Shown piece by piece: positions 11,111 through 23,344 of a stretch of DNA of 64,000 nucleotides. The position numbers and the translations under genes were made by a program. The notes under the pieces were generated by a model. That model ran no database searches and was not told where the DNA came from. It saw nothing but the letters and a program-made list of their open reading frames with translations. The stretch is from Euonymus europaeus (lineage: Eukaryota > Streptophyta > Magnoliopsida > Celastrales > Celastraceae). Position 1 is the first letter of the stretch; each line of letters begins with the position of its first letter. The stretch spans positions 20,129,001 through 20,193,000 of the forward strand of contig OY756957.1 in NCBI GenBank assembly GCA_963580455.1. Reading direction: 5' to 3'.

Positions 11111-11512
11111 ATGTCAAAAGAAACTCAACCCACTCCACATTACAAGTCAAGTCTGCAATCGATTGTTGCTCTGATAGAAAATCTCTCTCTGAGCAAGAGA
11201 CAAATCGAAAAACTGAAGAAGACACCATTTAGGCAGTTGATTGAAGCCATATTGAGCAAAGATCTCAAATTGGCAGAATGTGGTTTCTTTAACAACAACA
11301 TGTTCAACCTACTAAAGGCATTTGACAATGGAACAGAATCATTCGTCATACGAGGACAAAGGAGGAAGCTTCTGTACAAGGATTTCAAGGACATCTTCAT
11401 GATAGAAGATGGTAAGAAAGCTATTGACGTGACACCCCAAAAAAAGACACAAGCAGCAGTTTCATTAAAAGAAGGTTTAGGTTTACTCCTAGATTTACCA
11501 AATCAATCATAG
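11111..11512 (+). pseudogene. N-terminal part of a MULE-type ULP1/DUF1985-like protein
   Basis: 133 codons from an ATG directly after a good splice acceptor. The protein begins with a basic, helical stretch and carries 'FVIRGQRRKLLYKDFKDIF', which resembles the 'hydrophobic-R-G-x...-D-F' segment of plant DUF1985/plant-mobile-domain proteins; in MULEs these precede a C48 (ULP1/SENP) cysteine protease. The frame appears to shift near 11470-11500: the next frame continues with 'DDLCRLLVLYTLAALFVANK', a helical segment typical of the same domain. ULP1 enzymes cut SUMO precursors and conjugates; the role in transposons is unknown. Family is inferred from pattern, not from a search. Confidence 0.5.
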
Positions 11513-11861
11513 AAACTCAGGTCAAAGAAGTATCTTTAGGAAGTAAAATAGAGGATGAAGATGACCTCTGTCGTCTTCTAGTGCTTTACACGCTTGCTGC
11601 TTTGTTTGTTGCTAATAAATCCATGACTCTTAAGTTGGGGGTACATCAGCTATATGGAGGAACTCGAGCAATTGAATTCCTATAATTGAACTCGTCACAT
11701 TTTTCAATAATTGCAGACTTCGTTATCCAATTGCAGCTCGAAAGACATAACAGGTTGTTTAGTTGCACTGCTAGTAAGAAATTGGTACCTTTATAATACT
11801 ACTATGATCTAAATATAATACATACATGATACACATATATATTAATTAATTTTTTTGTCTT

Positions 11862-12238
11862 ATGATGCAGTTTTGGGAGATTGAATTATCAAATATTTGT
11901 GAAGCCAAAAATATGAAGACAGGGTTGATTTGTGCAAAATGGGATCTGAGGGAACTAACTAGTGCCTTGAAGAGAACCGAATTTGATAAATTATTCGAGT
12001 TTCAAACTGAGCTTTCATCCAAAGATGATGAGGAGGAGAAGGATAATGAAGAAAAACAGCAAGGTCCTTTTGATGATGAGGACAATGAAGAAGAAAAAGA
12101 TAGTGAAGAAACATAAAATAGTGAAGAAGAGGATGATGACCCAGAGCGACCTATACCACACCCTAATGAAGTTAGCCAAATGTTTGATCAAGTCAGTGAT
12201 GACGATCTTGAGAACACCCCATTGTTGAAGCTTGCAGA
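11862..12238 (+). pseudogene. Internal exon(s) of the ULP-type protein, acidic linker
   Basis: Starts after an intron-like stretch (donor side about 11770-11790, acceptor TTATGATGCAG at 11860-11870) with 'FWEIELSNICEAKNM', then a region rich in Asp and Glu (12030-12160), the usual low-complexity linker between the N-terminal domain and the protease in these proteins. A TAA at 12114-12116 interrupts the frame, but the same frame continues with acidic residues to a second stop at about 12239. Translation of the whole exon would need both stops to be absent. Confidence 0.45.
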
Positions 12239-12873
12239 ATAAATAATCAAAAAATCGGAGGACCCGGATACCTCAACAGCGCCACCCAAATCTGACCAAG
12301 GGAAGGAGTCACTGTGAGAAACTGTTAATCAACTTCTCACTGACCAGGAGGCAGCCAAAGTGAAAGAAGTTTACATGCGAAACCAACTTGATGAAAAAAA
12401 ACAAATACATTGAATAATTGCATAAAAGGGTAAGTGCATTGGAAAAGGAGTTGGAGAAAGCAAAGCAAAATCTTGATGAGGAGTTGACTGAAATTGAAGT
12501 GCACGGATTGACACAGAAGTTGAGAAACCCCAAGTAGTAGCAACTTATCAGGATTCCAGTTAAAAAACTTAGATCCGATAAAAGTCACATTCAGAAATAA
12601 TACGCACAAGATACATTAGAGATACGAATATTTACTATTCTTCCTTGTAGGAACTAGCAAGTACCAATTCTCAGCCTGATATCCGGGAAAATCAACCGAA
12701 TGCCAAAAATGAAGTGAGAGAGTGGCGAAAGCATATTATTGTTAAATTCATTTACAGACAAAAATCCATACACATATATTTTGAATACATTTGGTCATAT
12801 TATTGTTTTCATATTTTTTGTAGTCACAGTCGTTGCTCGATCCCCTGGAACAAGATAATGTTGAGAACATCAA
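12239..12873 (+). pseudogene. Remaining middle exons of the ULP-type gene, cut by copy C
   Basis: Contains coiled-coil-like coding stretches (about 12340-12530, rich in Lys, Glu and Leu, with stops) and a final exon after 'tttttgtag' at about 12819-12828 reading 'QSLLDPLEQDNVENIKEL'. This exon stops at about 12873, where chromovirus copy C starts in the opposite orientation. The gene resumes at about 29086 with the protease C-terminus; most of the catalytic domain is missing between the two. Confidence 0.45.
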
Positions 12874-14040
12874 AGAACTCAGCACATGACTCGGATCTTC
12901 AATGTACTTCCGCAACATCGACACATGAAATACATTATGTACACCTGCCAATGATGGAGGTAAAGCTAAACGATACGCCCTAACATCCACTCTGTCAAGA
13001 ACTTCGAAGGGTCCAATGTCCCTCGGCCTCAACTTTCCTTTCCTTCCAAATCACATCACCCCCTTCATGGGTGCTATTTTTAAGAACACATGATCTCCAA
13101 CTTCAAAATCCAACTCTTTCCTCCTTCGATCCGCGTAGCTTTTCTGCCTACTCTGTGCTGTCTTGATCCTTGCCCGGACTTTCTCCACAACATCTTTAGT
13201 CTCTTGAATCACCTCTGGTCCAATTCTCTGCCCCTCCAGAAATCTCCTCTCTCCTACCTTATCCCAGTGAATTGGTGATCTACATTTTCTTCCATATAGT
13301 GCTTCATATGGAGCCATGCCGATACTAGCCTGATAATTGTTGTTATACGAGAACTCCACTAATGGTAAGTAGCGTTCCCACTTTGCAGACCAATCCATTA
13401 CACACGCCCTTAACATGTCTTCCAATATCTAAATCACTCTCTCAGATTGCCCATCACTCTCTGGATGAAATGCTGTACTAAATTCTAGCTTGGTACCCAT
13501 TGCCCCATAGAAGCTGCCCCAAAATTTTGAGGTAAATATGGAATCACGATCTGACACAATGGAAATCGGAATTCCATGCAATCTTACTATCTCCTTCACA
13601 TACAGGTCCGCAATTGACTCATACTATATGTGGTTTTCACTCCCAAGAAATGGGCTGACTTGGTAAGTCGATCCACGATCACCCAAATTGAGTTATTCCC
13701 TTTCTCAGACTTCGGTAAACCCGACACAAAATCCATCGTGATATGTTCCCACTTCCATCGAGGAGTTTCCAGGGATTGTAGCGTGCTTGAGGGCCTCTGG
13801 TGTTCTGCTTTGATCTGCTGACACGTCAAACATTTCGCTACAAATTCTGCCACATGCCGCTTCATACTCGGCCACCAGTAATGCAATTTTAAATCTTTAT
13901 ACATCTTTGTACTTCCGGGGTGTATGGAATAAGGAGTGTGATGAGCTTCTATTGAAATCTTTTCTCTTATCTCAATGTCATTTGGAACACACACTCGTCC
14001 CCTATACTTCATCCCACCTGTCTCGTCTATCATAAATTTC
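12874..14040 (-). pseudogene. Integrase of copy C, C-terminally truncated
   Basis: Reading right to left: zinc region 'AHHTPYSIHPGSTKMY' with 'CLTCQQIKAEHQ', the core 'ITMDFVSGLPK' (first catalytic Asp) near 13735, the 'SDRDSIFTS' segment near 13545, and the glutamate-bearing 'DGQSER' near 13440, followed by an in-frame TAG just before 13425. The C-terminal part runs to 'NVFHVSMLRKYIEDPSHVLS' and then stops matching at about 12890-12874, where ULP-gene sequence on the other strand begins. Stops or shifts lie near 13596, 13425 and 13050. Not functional. Confidence 0.85.
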
Positions 14041-15455
14041 GTAGTCTTGCCTACCTCTATCTTCTCTTACTACTTAGCCAACCCTTCATCACATAATTGT
14101 TTCTCCTTAATTCTATCCATCAATGTCGGTTGCACGGTCATCGCCGCCAGACCACTTGCCTGTCCCCTTGGCACGATTTCCACTTCCAGCTTTTGCAGGT
14201 CCCTTAATATCATGGGCTGTACCACTTGTGAAGCTAGCGTTGCTTTTCTACTTAAGGCATCTGCCATAACATTCGCCTTTCCTGGATGATAATTGATCAC
14301 GCAATGGTAATCCTTGACCAATTCTAACCATCTTCGTTGCCTCATGTTCAAATCCTTCTGAGTGAAAAGATATTTGAGGCCTTTATGATCTGTATATATC
14401 TCGCATTTCTCCCGGTACAAATAATGTCTCCATATTTTTAGTGCAAAGACTACCGCGGCTAATTCCAGATCATGGGTAGGATAGTTCTTCTCATATTCTT
14501 TCAATTGCCTTGATGCGTAGGCAATTACCTTTCCGTTCTGTATCAGCACACAACCTAACCCATGCTTGGAGGCATCACTGTACACCACAAACCCACTTTT
14601 TCCATCCGGTACTGTCAGCACAGGAGCTATTACCAACCTCTCCTTCAACTCTTGGAAACTTTCTTCACATCTCTCATCCCACAGGAATCTTGTGTTTTTC
14701 TTTGTCAAAGCCGTTAGGGGTGTTGCTATGTTGGCGAAGTTCTTTATGAATCTTCTGTAATAACCTGCTATTCCTAGAAAACTTCGAACTTCTGTAACAT
14801 TTCTTGGCGTTGGCCAGTCCACAACAGCGGCTATCTTATTGGGATCGATCAGTATCCCTTCTTCTGACACCACATGTCCCAAAAATCCTACTTGTCTCAT
14901 CCAGAAATCACATTTCTTAAGCTTGGCATAGAGTTGGTTATCATTCAATACTTGTAAGGTGGTCCGTAAATGCTCCCCATGCTCCTCCAAATTCTTCGAG
15001 TAGATTAGTATGTCATCAATGAATACGATAATAAATCGATCTATATATTCCTTAAACACTCTACCCATTAGATCCATAAATGCTGCTGGGGCATTAGTTA
15101 GTCCAAATGGCATCACCAAAAACTCGTAATGCCCATATCGCGTCCTAAAAGCGGCTTTCTTCACATCTTCCACCTTGACTCGCAACTGATGATATCCAGA
15201 TTGTAAATCAATTTTTGAAAACACTGTGGCACCCCGTAACTAATCGAACAGATCGTCAATGCGTGGTAGTGGATACTTGTTCTTGATCGTCACTTTATTC
15301 AATTCTCTGTAATCGATACAAAGTCTAAGAGTTCCATCTTTCTTCTTCACAAACAACACTGGTGCCCCCAACGGTGAACAGCTAGGTCGAATAAACCCTT
15401 TTTCCAACAAGTCCTCGAGTTGATCTTTGAACTCCTTCAACTCTGTCGGCGCCAT
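14041..15455 (-). pseudogene. Reverse transcriptase and RNase H of copy C
   Basis: The 384-codon open stretch 15224-14070 is the longest uninterrupted coding run in the window: RT motifs '[15 protein letters not shown]' and '[13 protein letters not shown]', the connection, then RNase H with '[16 protein letters not shown]', '[13 protein letters not shown]' and '[16 protein letters not shown]', ending in '[12 protein letters not shown]'. The upstream part of RT (15455-15240, '[19 protein letters not shown]') is separated only by a TAG stop near 15240, consistent with a C-to-T change in a CAG codon. Catalytic residues of both domains look intact. Confidence 0.9.
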
Positions 15456-15481
15456 CCTATATGGTGCCCTTGAGATAGGGT

Positions 15482-16067
15482 TTATATCTTGCTGTGTTTC
15501 AATCCCAAAACTAATCTCTCTCTATCTGGTGGTAACGTGACTAAATTATCTGGAAACACTTCCAAAAAGTCCCTCACTATGGCAATATCTTCTACCTTTG
15601 AGATTGATTCATTCTTAGTTACTACCACACTAGCTAAATACCCAATGCAACCCCCATTCAAAAATTTCTTGGCCTCCATTGCTGAAATCATGGGCGTACG
15701 CTTCACCCTTGGGTTGGCCCTAAACTCCAATGGTTCCCCATTTTCAAGCTTCACAGTTACTTTCTTGCCCTTGCAATCGATCGTGGCATCGTATCTTACC
15801 AGCCAATCCATCCCAAGTATTATCTCAAACTCCTGCAAACTTAACACTACCAGCTCTGCTAGCAAGGTCTTTTCGGCTATTCGGACAGGACAATCTCGTA
15901 CTATTTGACTAGACTCCATTATATCGCCAGAGGGTAAAGCGACCAAATACCCAATAGTTATGCTTTCTGGTATCATGCCTAATTTCTTAACTAATGATCA
16001 TGCTATAAATGAATGAGTAGCACCAGAATCAATCAAAGTATATGCGATAAGTCCATGGATAGAAGTG
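15482..16067 (-). pseudogene. Protease region of copy C
   Basis: Just upstream of the 15976 ORF the other frame reads 'GATHSFIA' followed by a stop, the gypsy protease active-site neighbourhood. The ORF continues with 'FEIILGMDWLVRYDATIDC', the flap/C-terminal part, and the linker '[17 protein letters not shown]' that leads into RT. A stop between the two pieces inactivates the domain. It cleaves the polyprotein in intact relatives. Confidence 0.8.
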
Positions 16068-17259
16068 TTACCGCTTATTGCTGCAGCATCTTCCTGATCG
16101 GCCTGTTCCTACGTCATGGCAAGACTCTGGCTGGCACCTTCTTCTGGTCTGTTTGGCGTTTTGGACACTCCCTAGCATAATGTCCTTTTTCTTTGCACCA
16201 GTAGCACGTGTTGGAACCTTCCAAGCATTCTTCAGTGTGAGCTTTTTTGCACTTAGGACACGCCTATCATCTGTTTTAGGTTTTGCCACATTAGTAGTTG
16301 TTGCTTCCGCCACAGTTTTTTGTTTCTTGCTACTCCTTGGGTTGGTGCTTCGCTCAGTAGAGTTCCATGGTCTAGTCGATTTGCTAAAGGTTCCCGTCTT
16401 TACAATTTTTCTCTATCTCTGAATATCCTTCACAATATCCTTCTGATCCTCCTCAGCCATCATTGCTTTATCCACGATATCTTCGTACGTGGTTGCAGTA
16501 GACATCCTCACCATACTTCTAATTCTGGGATTCAGTGCCCTGAGAAAATGATCCTTGTTCAATTCAGAGCTCTCAACAAAAAATGGAACAAACTTGCACC
16601 CTTGCTCGAATTTCCGCACCAGTTCTACTACTGTCAGGCCTCCCTACTTGAGTGCCAGAAACTCCTTAACCTTCCTGTCTTTCACATCCTTAGGAAAATA
16701 CTTGATGTCGAACATTCCTTTGAATCTTTTGCATGTAATGTTAGCCACAGGTACGGCAAGCTTTGCCCCGTCCCACCAGTCACGAGCATGCAATGTCATC
16801 ATGAAAGTAGCGCACTGTATCTTCTCAGCATCCTTTCAGATGTTCAAAGATGGTCTCCAGTGAGCGAATCCATTCCTCTGCCACTAAAGGATCGGTGCCC
16901 CCTGAAAATTCCTTTGGGTTGAACTTACGGAACCTTTCAATGACATCCATCCTTTGGGGAGGGCGATGTTGCACTTCCATCAACCTTCACATTTGTTCAG
17001 CGTGTTGTTGTTGCTGTTGTTGCATCATGTCCAGCATGCAGGCCTTCACATCTGAGTTCCCAAATTCATTGTTTCTTGGTGCAGCAAGCCCTCCTTGCCC
17101 ATCACTCGTGGTACCACGTTCATCGCCAACTCTCTCTTGCTCATTGTCTTTTCTTCTAACAAATCCGCTGCGATTCATGTTGCTGTTCACACGCAACCAT
17201 ACAACATCCCACCCACTACATAAGTATACACTATCCCTTACATATTCACAGCATACCAT
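16068..17259 (-). pseudogene. Gag of copy C with two zinc knuckles
   Basis: The N-terminus at about 17259 is basic and contains a glutamine run (near 16990-17010), then 'DVIERFRKFNPKEFSGGTDP', a typical start of the capsid-like Ty3 gag domain. Stops and shifts follow (16980, 16850, 16620). Near 16160-16260 two zinc knuckles are readable in one frame: C-PK-C-KKA-H-TEE-C and C-YW-C-KEKG-H-YARE-C. Gag would package the element RNA. Too broken to be translated as one protein. Confidence 0.8.
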
Positions 17260-17909
17260 GTCAACAATTCAAACAAACCGCGATACAATTAATAATAAGT
17301 CAATAAATAGTTTTATTAAAAAAAAAATTTGTTCATAATAGAAATCATAAATAGCAATCAACAATCCAATAGCCAATTACTCTTACCCCTCCCTTTTATT
17401 TCTTCCATAATATCCGTAGTGGTAACTTACTATCTGACTCCCACTATTAAATTCATATGCCTGATTGCACTACTTGCTGGGACTTTTGTTGGTAGTACGC
17501 CTTGTACATGCACACTAATGCACTAAATAAATCCATCTCGACTCGTGGTTGCTTCTTAAGACTGTCCCACATAAATTTCAGAATGGTGACCTCTCCCAGA
17601 GTCCATTTGCTTAATAGTAGCCTCACTTTGATCTTCATAGGTAGTACATAATCGCTCTCAAGGGTCATCAATACTACTGCTAGGTGTTCTACATAACGTT
17701 CCATAGACCATAGAGGCTCTCTCCCCAAGTGTTGATACTTCTTTGGTCCCTGTTGCATACCTCTACCTCTCAGTACCTTCCTTGTTTTCCTTATTATCTC
17801 CATCTCTAACCTGATTCATACATAGTTTATTACCACTATCAACATCCTATCAACCTCTCTGCTGACCCCAAAACACTATTACAATAGAAAATGTATATTA
17901 TTCGTACGC
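17260..17909 (-). other. Untranslated leader of copy C, left part
   Basis: AT-rich sequence between the gag start and the copy B insertion. A 116-codon minus-strand ORF (17803-17453) lies here, but I recognise no domain, it has no counterpart in copies A or B, and I do not call it a gene. The leader continues beyond copy B at 27004-27305. Confidence 0.6.
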
Positions 17910-17914
17910 AAGCA
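17910..17914. other. Target site duplication of copy B (left)
   Basis: AAGCA directly before the LTR; the same five bases follow the other LTR at 26999-27003. A 5-bp duplication is normal for Ty3/gypsy integrases. Confidence 0.9.
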
Positions 17915-19991
17915 TGTGACGCCCTGACCCAGAATTCACGCACTGAGCCTGGAGCGCCACTTTAGGCGTGTGCCCCGTCACTAAGGACCTCACCACACGC
18001 CAACATAACCTCGGATTCTAACAGAAATCCGACAGCACCTCCCCATATATCGGAGGGTGCCAACCTGGAGTCACATCCCATTTAACACGGAAAATAATAA
18101 TCAATAATAATCAGAGAAGTTCCGCAGCCTAACAGGGCCTCTGGCCATCTAACCACATTCACACTCTAGGCAGGGCCTCAGGCCTCCTAATCACATGCAA
18201 TCAATAAGCAAAACATATTCATATCAATAATATTATCAGAGACTATCAAAGTCTATCAATCCGGACCCAAGGTCCTATATCCAAGTACGGGAGTCCCGAT
18301 CACACGGCATACCCCCCGACCATCCATCAAACATACCGAAAAGTTATTTAAGCAACATAACAGTCAACCAATAAAAGTACTACATGTACTTAATTCATAA
18401 CCAAGGTTCTCAAACAACCAAATACATATCCTAGTGCTCCTAGGGTGGCCTTCCATGTCACGATCTGCAGCCTGGTTCTCAGCACCAGTCTCACCTGAAG
18501 GATATAGAAAAGTAATAGGGTGAGCAGGAGGCTCAGTAGGGAAAACAAAATGAATCATAAGAACGTAAAGGCTGAATAATGAAACAAGCTCAATGCAGCA
18601 ACATGACATCCTAAAATGTCACAACAATGTATAACCTCGGGGTACACCCTACAGCGCCTGGCACTAGTCAACGAATATTCCGAAAAATCATCGGAACCCT
18701 TGCACTTGCCCTGGAACGACTATAGGTGCACCTACACCATGGAAATCACGATTTTCGGCAACAATGTGGCCATTCGGTATCCAACATCATCACAAAAGTA
18801 TAACCTAAGGATACTACGAGTCCATACTCGTAGACCCAATGCATCTATAATTCATGTCCAATAATGTCATGCAAAAGAAGCTCGTATATATAACAATCCT
18901 ATATATGTACATAACTACGTGATGCATGAACAAGGTTTATCATGCCCAATAGATGATTAAGCATTCAAAGGGTATGCAAATTCTTCAATAACCAACAACA
19001 AGGTTCGTTCTTCCTAAGGAACAATTTAGGCAAGAACATAAATAATAAAGACCAATGAAAAATTTCAACCGCTCTTTATAGAAGAACAATACGATTGAAA
19101 ATGGGGTACGAATCCCTACCTCAATTCCAAGCTATCACAAGCTACAAGTTTTTCCCAAATTCTAGGGTTTGAGTTTCCGAACCTACCATATAGCAAATTC
19201 ATCACCCAATCCCACAAATTAATCCCCCATAACCATAATCAACATAAATCAAACCAACAACTTAAGCGAAAATTACCTTTCTCTCTCTAGAACCCAAATA
19301 TGCTAAGTTCAAGCCTTCAAACCTTCAATCCACCAAATCTTCAAACAACCTAGTATATATCAACATATATAGACTTAAATCAACCTCTATAGTCATTCTA
19401 AAACAGCCATTCGAAGTTCCATTCGAAATTACAAAAACCCTAGGTTTTATGGAAAACTAGAAACTTACCTCAAATCCCTCCAACTTTGTCAAACTCTTCT
19501 TTAATCTTCTTCTATCCTTCAATCCAAGCTTCAATCCTTGAAATCTCTCAAGAATCTCTCTTTATCTCTCTATTTCTCTCTCTCTCTCTAAAAGTCGGAA
19601 TTTTTCACAACGATTAAGTTCTGGTCGCGCACTGGCTTTTAACAGCTCGGGGAGCGCCTAGGCGCTCAGAATTTGCGCCTAGGCGCATTGACCTTAAGTT
19701 TAAATTTTGAACCCACTGTCCCGTGCAACTTTTGTACACGCCTAGGCGACCTCCTAGGCATGTGGCCTTACATTTTTAGCTCCGTCTCGTTCTTAGCTTC
19801 GATTTGATATATTATGGGCCCGAAACAGACATCTGTGCTAAAAGTTATGACTGATTTACAAAACCTAGTTCAAAAACTATCATTTAGGCCTTATACACTT
19901 CCAATGGTCCGTTATCACTTCGAACCCATTTTTCAATAATTTATTACTTAAAATTTAACCAAACATAATATTTTTGGGTCGGGATCTCACA
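17915..19991 (-). mobile_element. 3' LTR of chromovirus copy B (2077 bp)
   Basis: On the plus strand it runs from TGTGACGCCC to GGATCTCACA; in element orientation it starts TGTGAGATCCC and ends GGGCGTCACA. It matches the LTR at 24920-26998 almost throughout: I count about 30 substitutions and small indels by eye. Contains palindromic GCGCCTAGGCGC-type motifs (about 19650-19755) and a TC run (about 19560-19590). Short ORFs on both strands inside it are shared by the two LTRs simply because the LTRs are copies. Confidence 0.95.
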
Positions 19992-20029
19992 TCCCTTCCC
20001 CCTTAAACAAATTTCGTCCGGAAATTTAG

Positions 20030-21560
20030 TTATGTACCTGGATTTTTGAACAAAATCGGGTACTGACACATCATACGAGACTCCAACTCCCAAGTTGCTT
20101 CTTCCGTGCCATGGTACATCCACTTCACTTTTACCAAAGGAATTATACTCATTCTCGTGACCTTATTTTGACGGTCCAAGATTTTAACCGGTTGAAGAGT
20201 ATAGCTCCCATCTTTATCAACCTCCAAGGTGGTCCAATCCAATACATGTGTAGGGTCCGGCTCATACTTCCGGAGCATAGAGACATGAAATACATTATGA
20301 ACCCTTTCTAGCTTAGGTGGCAGAGCCAACCGATATGCTATCGGTCCCACCATTTCTAGAATTTCAAATGGTCCCACAAACCTTGGTGCTAACTTTCCCT
20401 GTTTACTATACCGTTGAACACCATGTCTCGGACTAACTTTGAGAAATACCTTGTCTCCCACCGCAAACTCCAACGGTCTTCTTCTATTATCAGCATAAGA
20501 CTTTTGACGACTCTGTGCGGTGACAAGCCGCCTCTTAATCTCCTCAACTCGCTCTTGAGCCTCTTTGACCAATTCCGGTCTCGAAATCACTTTTTCACCG
20601 ACCTCAGCCCAACACAATGGTGATCTGCAACGTCTCCCATAAAGTGCCTCAAACGGAGCCATACCGATACTACTTTGGAATGAGTTGTTGTACACAAACT
20701 CCGCCAAATATATGTATCGATTCCAGCTCTTTCCGAAGTCCACCACACATGCTCTAAGCATGTCCTCCATAATCTGGATGGTTCTCTCACTCTGCCCATC
20801 ACTCTGAGGATGGTATGCCGTACTAAAATCTAACTTCGTACCCAAAGCTTCTTGCAAACTGCTCCAGAATCTACCAGTGAACCGTGGATCCCGGTCTGAC
20901 ACGATAGATAATGGCACTCCATGCAACTTCACAATCTCTCTCACATAATAGCTACTCAAGGATTCCAATGAATCTGTCTTGTTCATTGGTAGAAAGTGTG
21001 CCGACTTGGTCAATCGATCCACTATCACCCACACCGTGTCATATTTCTTCTGAGTCATTGGAAGCCCTGTCACAAAGTCCATAGTGATCATCTCTCATTT
21101 CCATTGCGCTACTGGTAGTGGTTGTAACAACCCCGCCGGCTTTTGATGTTCACCTTTCACCTGTTGGCAAGTCAGACACCTCGCCACATACCTGGCCACA
21201 TCGGCCTTCATCCCCTTCCACCAAAAGTTTCTTTTTAAATCTTGATACATTTTTGTAATCCCAGGATGCATGGTAAACCATGAATGGTGTGCCTCCTTCA
21301 AGATCTCTAGCCGTAGTTCCTCATCATCGGGAACTATCAACCTCCCAACATATCTCACTCCACCGTCAATCCCACGAACCCATCCTGAACTCTCATCCAT
21401 CACATCAAAAGAGGGATCGCCATTCTGCGCATCCATAACCTTCTGAACCATCTGTGGTCTCGAAGTTATACAACCTAAGTATACTTTTTCTTCCTCACTC
21501 CTCAATTCCAACCCAAATTGGTTGATTGTCTCAACAATCTCCCATTCGTGCAACGCCAAA
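20030..21560 (-). pseudogene. Integrase with chromodomain-like C-terminus, copy B
   Basis: HHCC zinc region: '[12 protein letters not shown]' with '[12 protein letters not shown]' near 21160. Core residues are all present: 'ITMDFVTGLP' (Asp, about 21080), 'VSDRDPRFTGRFW' (Asp, about 20900) and 'QSERTIQIMEDML' (Glu, about 20770). The C-terminal part gives 'HNVFHVSMLRKY' and, near 20100, 'LVKVKWMYHGTEEATWELE', a chromodomain-like motif. The only break is a TGA at 21092-21094 replacing the Trp codon that precedes 'ER/EMITMDF'. Apart from that one stop the integrase would be complete. Confidence 0.92.
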
Positions 21561-22963
21561 CAGGCCAACCCAAGTTTCCGACTCAACGCATCCGCCACTA
21601 CATTTGCTTTACCGGGATGGTATTGCAAATTAAAGTCGAAATCCTCCAAGTATTCCATCCACCGCCTTTGTCGCAAGTTCAACTCCTTTTGAGTGAATAA
21701 GTACTTGAGGCTTTTATGATCTGAAAAGACTTCAAATCTCTCTCCGTAGAGATAATACTGCCATTGCTTCAAAGCAAATACTACTGCTGCAAGTTCTAAG
21801 TCATGAACTGGATAATTCCTCTCATGTGTCTTCAGCAATCTAGAGCCATACTCCACAACTCTCCCACATTGCATCAACACACATCCCAACCCCACTCCAG
21901 ATGCATCACAATACACCTGGTAGCCTACATCTCTCTCCGGCACTACTAATACAGGAGGTGTTGTCAACCTTTTCTTCAACTCTTCAAATGCCACCTCTCA
22001 CTCGTCTGTCCAAACAAACGGTGTACTTTTCTTAGTCAATTGTGTCATGGGTGCAGCCACTCTCGAAAAGTCCTCAATGAACCTTCGGTAGTAGCCTGCC
22101 AACCCTAGGAAACTTCTTATCTCTGTCACATTCTTCGGTCTCACCCAATTCAAAACTGATTCAACCTTAGAATAATCAACTGCTATGCCCTCCTGTGTAA
22201 TAACATGACCCAGAAATTTCACTTCTGTGGCCTAAAACTCACATTTACTAAGTTTAGCATATAGCTGATTCTCTCTCAGAGTTGACAGAATCACTCTTAA
22301 GTGTTCACTATGCTCTTCCTCCGTTGTAGAGTAAATCAAGATATCATCTATGAATACCACTACAAACTTATCCAAAAACGGTTTAAGAACCCGCTGCATC
22401 AAATCCATGAATACCCCTGGGGCATTAGTCAACCCAAATGGCATTACCAAGAACTCATAATGCCCATATCGAGTCCTAAACGCTGTTTTCTGAATATCTT
22501 CATCCCTTATTCTCAATTGATGATATCCTGACCTCAAGTCAATCTTGGAGAAATGTTTGGCACCTCTCAACTGATCAAATAAATCATTGATCCGTGGTAA
22601 CGGATATTTATTCTTCACTGTAGCTTTATTCAGCTGCCGATAGTCGATACACATTCTTAACGACCCATCTTTCTTCTTTACAAACAATACCGGTGCACCC
22701 CATGGAGAGACACTCGGCCTAATAAACCCCAAATCTTGCAGCTCTTCTAGTTGCATCATCAATTCTTTCAACTCCGCCGGAGCCATCCGATAAGGAGAAA
22801 TCGAAATTGGTTTCACGTTCGGATGCAACTCGATGGCAAAATCTATTTCTCTCTTTGGAGGCAGTCCGGGTAACTCTTCCGGAAACACATCCATAAACTC
22901 TTCCACTACCCGAATCGGTGTTGTGAAATCACCCCTAGGTGCTGATGTCACCAAACTCGCCAT
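21561..22963 (-). pseudogene. Reverse transcriptase and RNase H of copy B
   Basis: From 22963: linker '[18 protein letters not shown]', RT motifs '[18 protein letters not shown]', '[15 protein letters not shown]' and '[12 protein letters not shown]' (about 22340), then the connection '[17 protein letters not shown]'. RNase H follows with '[16 protein letters not shown]' and '[17 protein letters not shown]', ending '[12 protein letters not shown]'. Stops lie at about 22229-22231 (after 'LSKCEF') and 21995-21997 (after 'VWTDE'). Catalytic aspartates are intact. Confidence 0.92.
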
Positions 22964-22969
22964 CCCACA

Positions 22970-23344
22970 ATCCTAGTATAAAGGATTTTCTAAGAAATGA
23001 GGACAAGGAATCCCCTTCGATCCCTTCAACCGAATCACCCCACCCTCGGGTACTCTAAGAGTAATTTTCCTCTCCCAAAAATCTAGCAACCCATGGTGCT
23101 TTGTCAACCAATCTGCTCCAAGGATTACATCAAAATCCTTGAAGTCCATCACATAAAAATCAGCCTTCAAGACCACTTCCCCAAATCGACACTCACACCC
23201 AAATGCTACCCCTTCTAAAGGAGTAAAATACCCAAATGGTGAAGACACTGTAAACATACGCCTTATCGGCGAAATTTCCAACCCTAAGGAATGTGCCAAG
23301 GCTCTAGTAATGAATGAAGCTGTAGCTCCCGAATCAAACAACAC
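22970..23344 (-). pseudogene. Aspartic protease of copy B
   Basis: The catalytic triad 'LFDSGATASFIT' lies at the start (about 23340-23310), followed by 'IRRMFTVSSPFGYFTPLEG' and 'VILGADWLTKHHGLLDF'. The domain is open for 123 codons and is ended by a TAG at about 22970-22972, at the junction with the RT linker. It is the only protease in the window with its D-S-G visible. Confidence 0.9.

Larger units (their letters stand above)
12874..17909 (-). mobile_element. Chromovirus copy C, left portion (3'-truncated; Ty3/gypsy)
   Basis: Gag, protease, RT, RNase H and integrase read right to left, continuing the leader found at 27004-27305. Copy B inserted in the leader and separates the two portions. 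The 3' end is cut inside the integrase C-terminus at about 12874, so chromodomain, polypurine tract and 3' LTR are absent. It is a different family from A and B, with a different LTR (TGTAACACCCC end), different gag, and protein divergence obvious by eye. Confidence 0.9.

Noticed and set aside
15489..17526. Plus-strand ORFs of 100-200 codons
   Set aside because: Antisense shadows of copy C gag and protease on the minus strand.
17453..17803. 116-codon minus-strand ORF upstream of copy C gag
   Set aside because: No recognisable gag or other motif, in a leader position, and without counterpart in the sister elements.
18364..18864. ORFs of 81-82 codons on both strands repeated at 25368-25868
   Set aside because: They are inside the two LTRs of copy B and identical only because the LTRs are copies. 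The diverged LTR at 59670-61768 does not keep them open.
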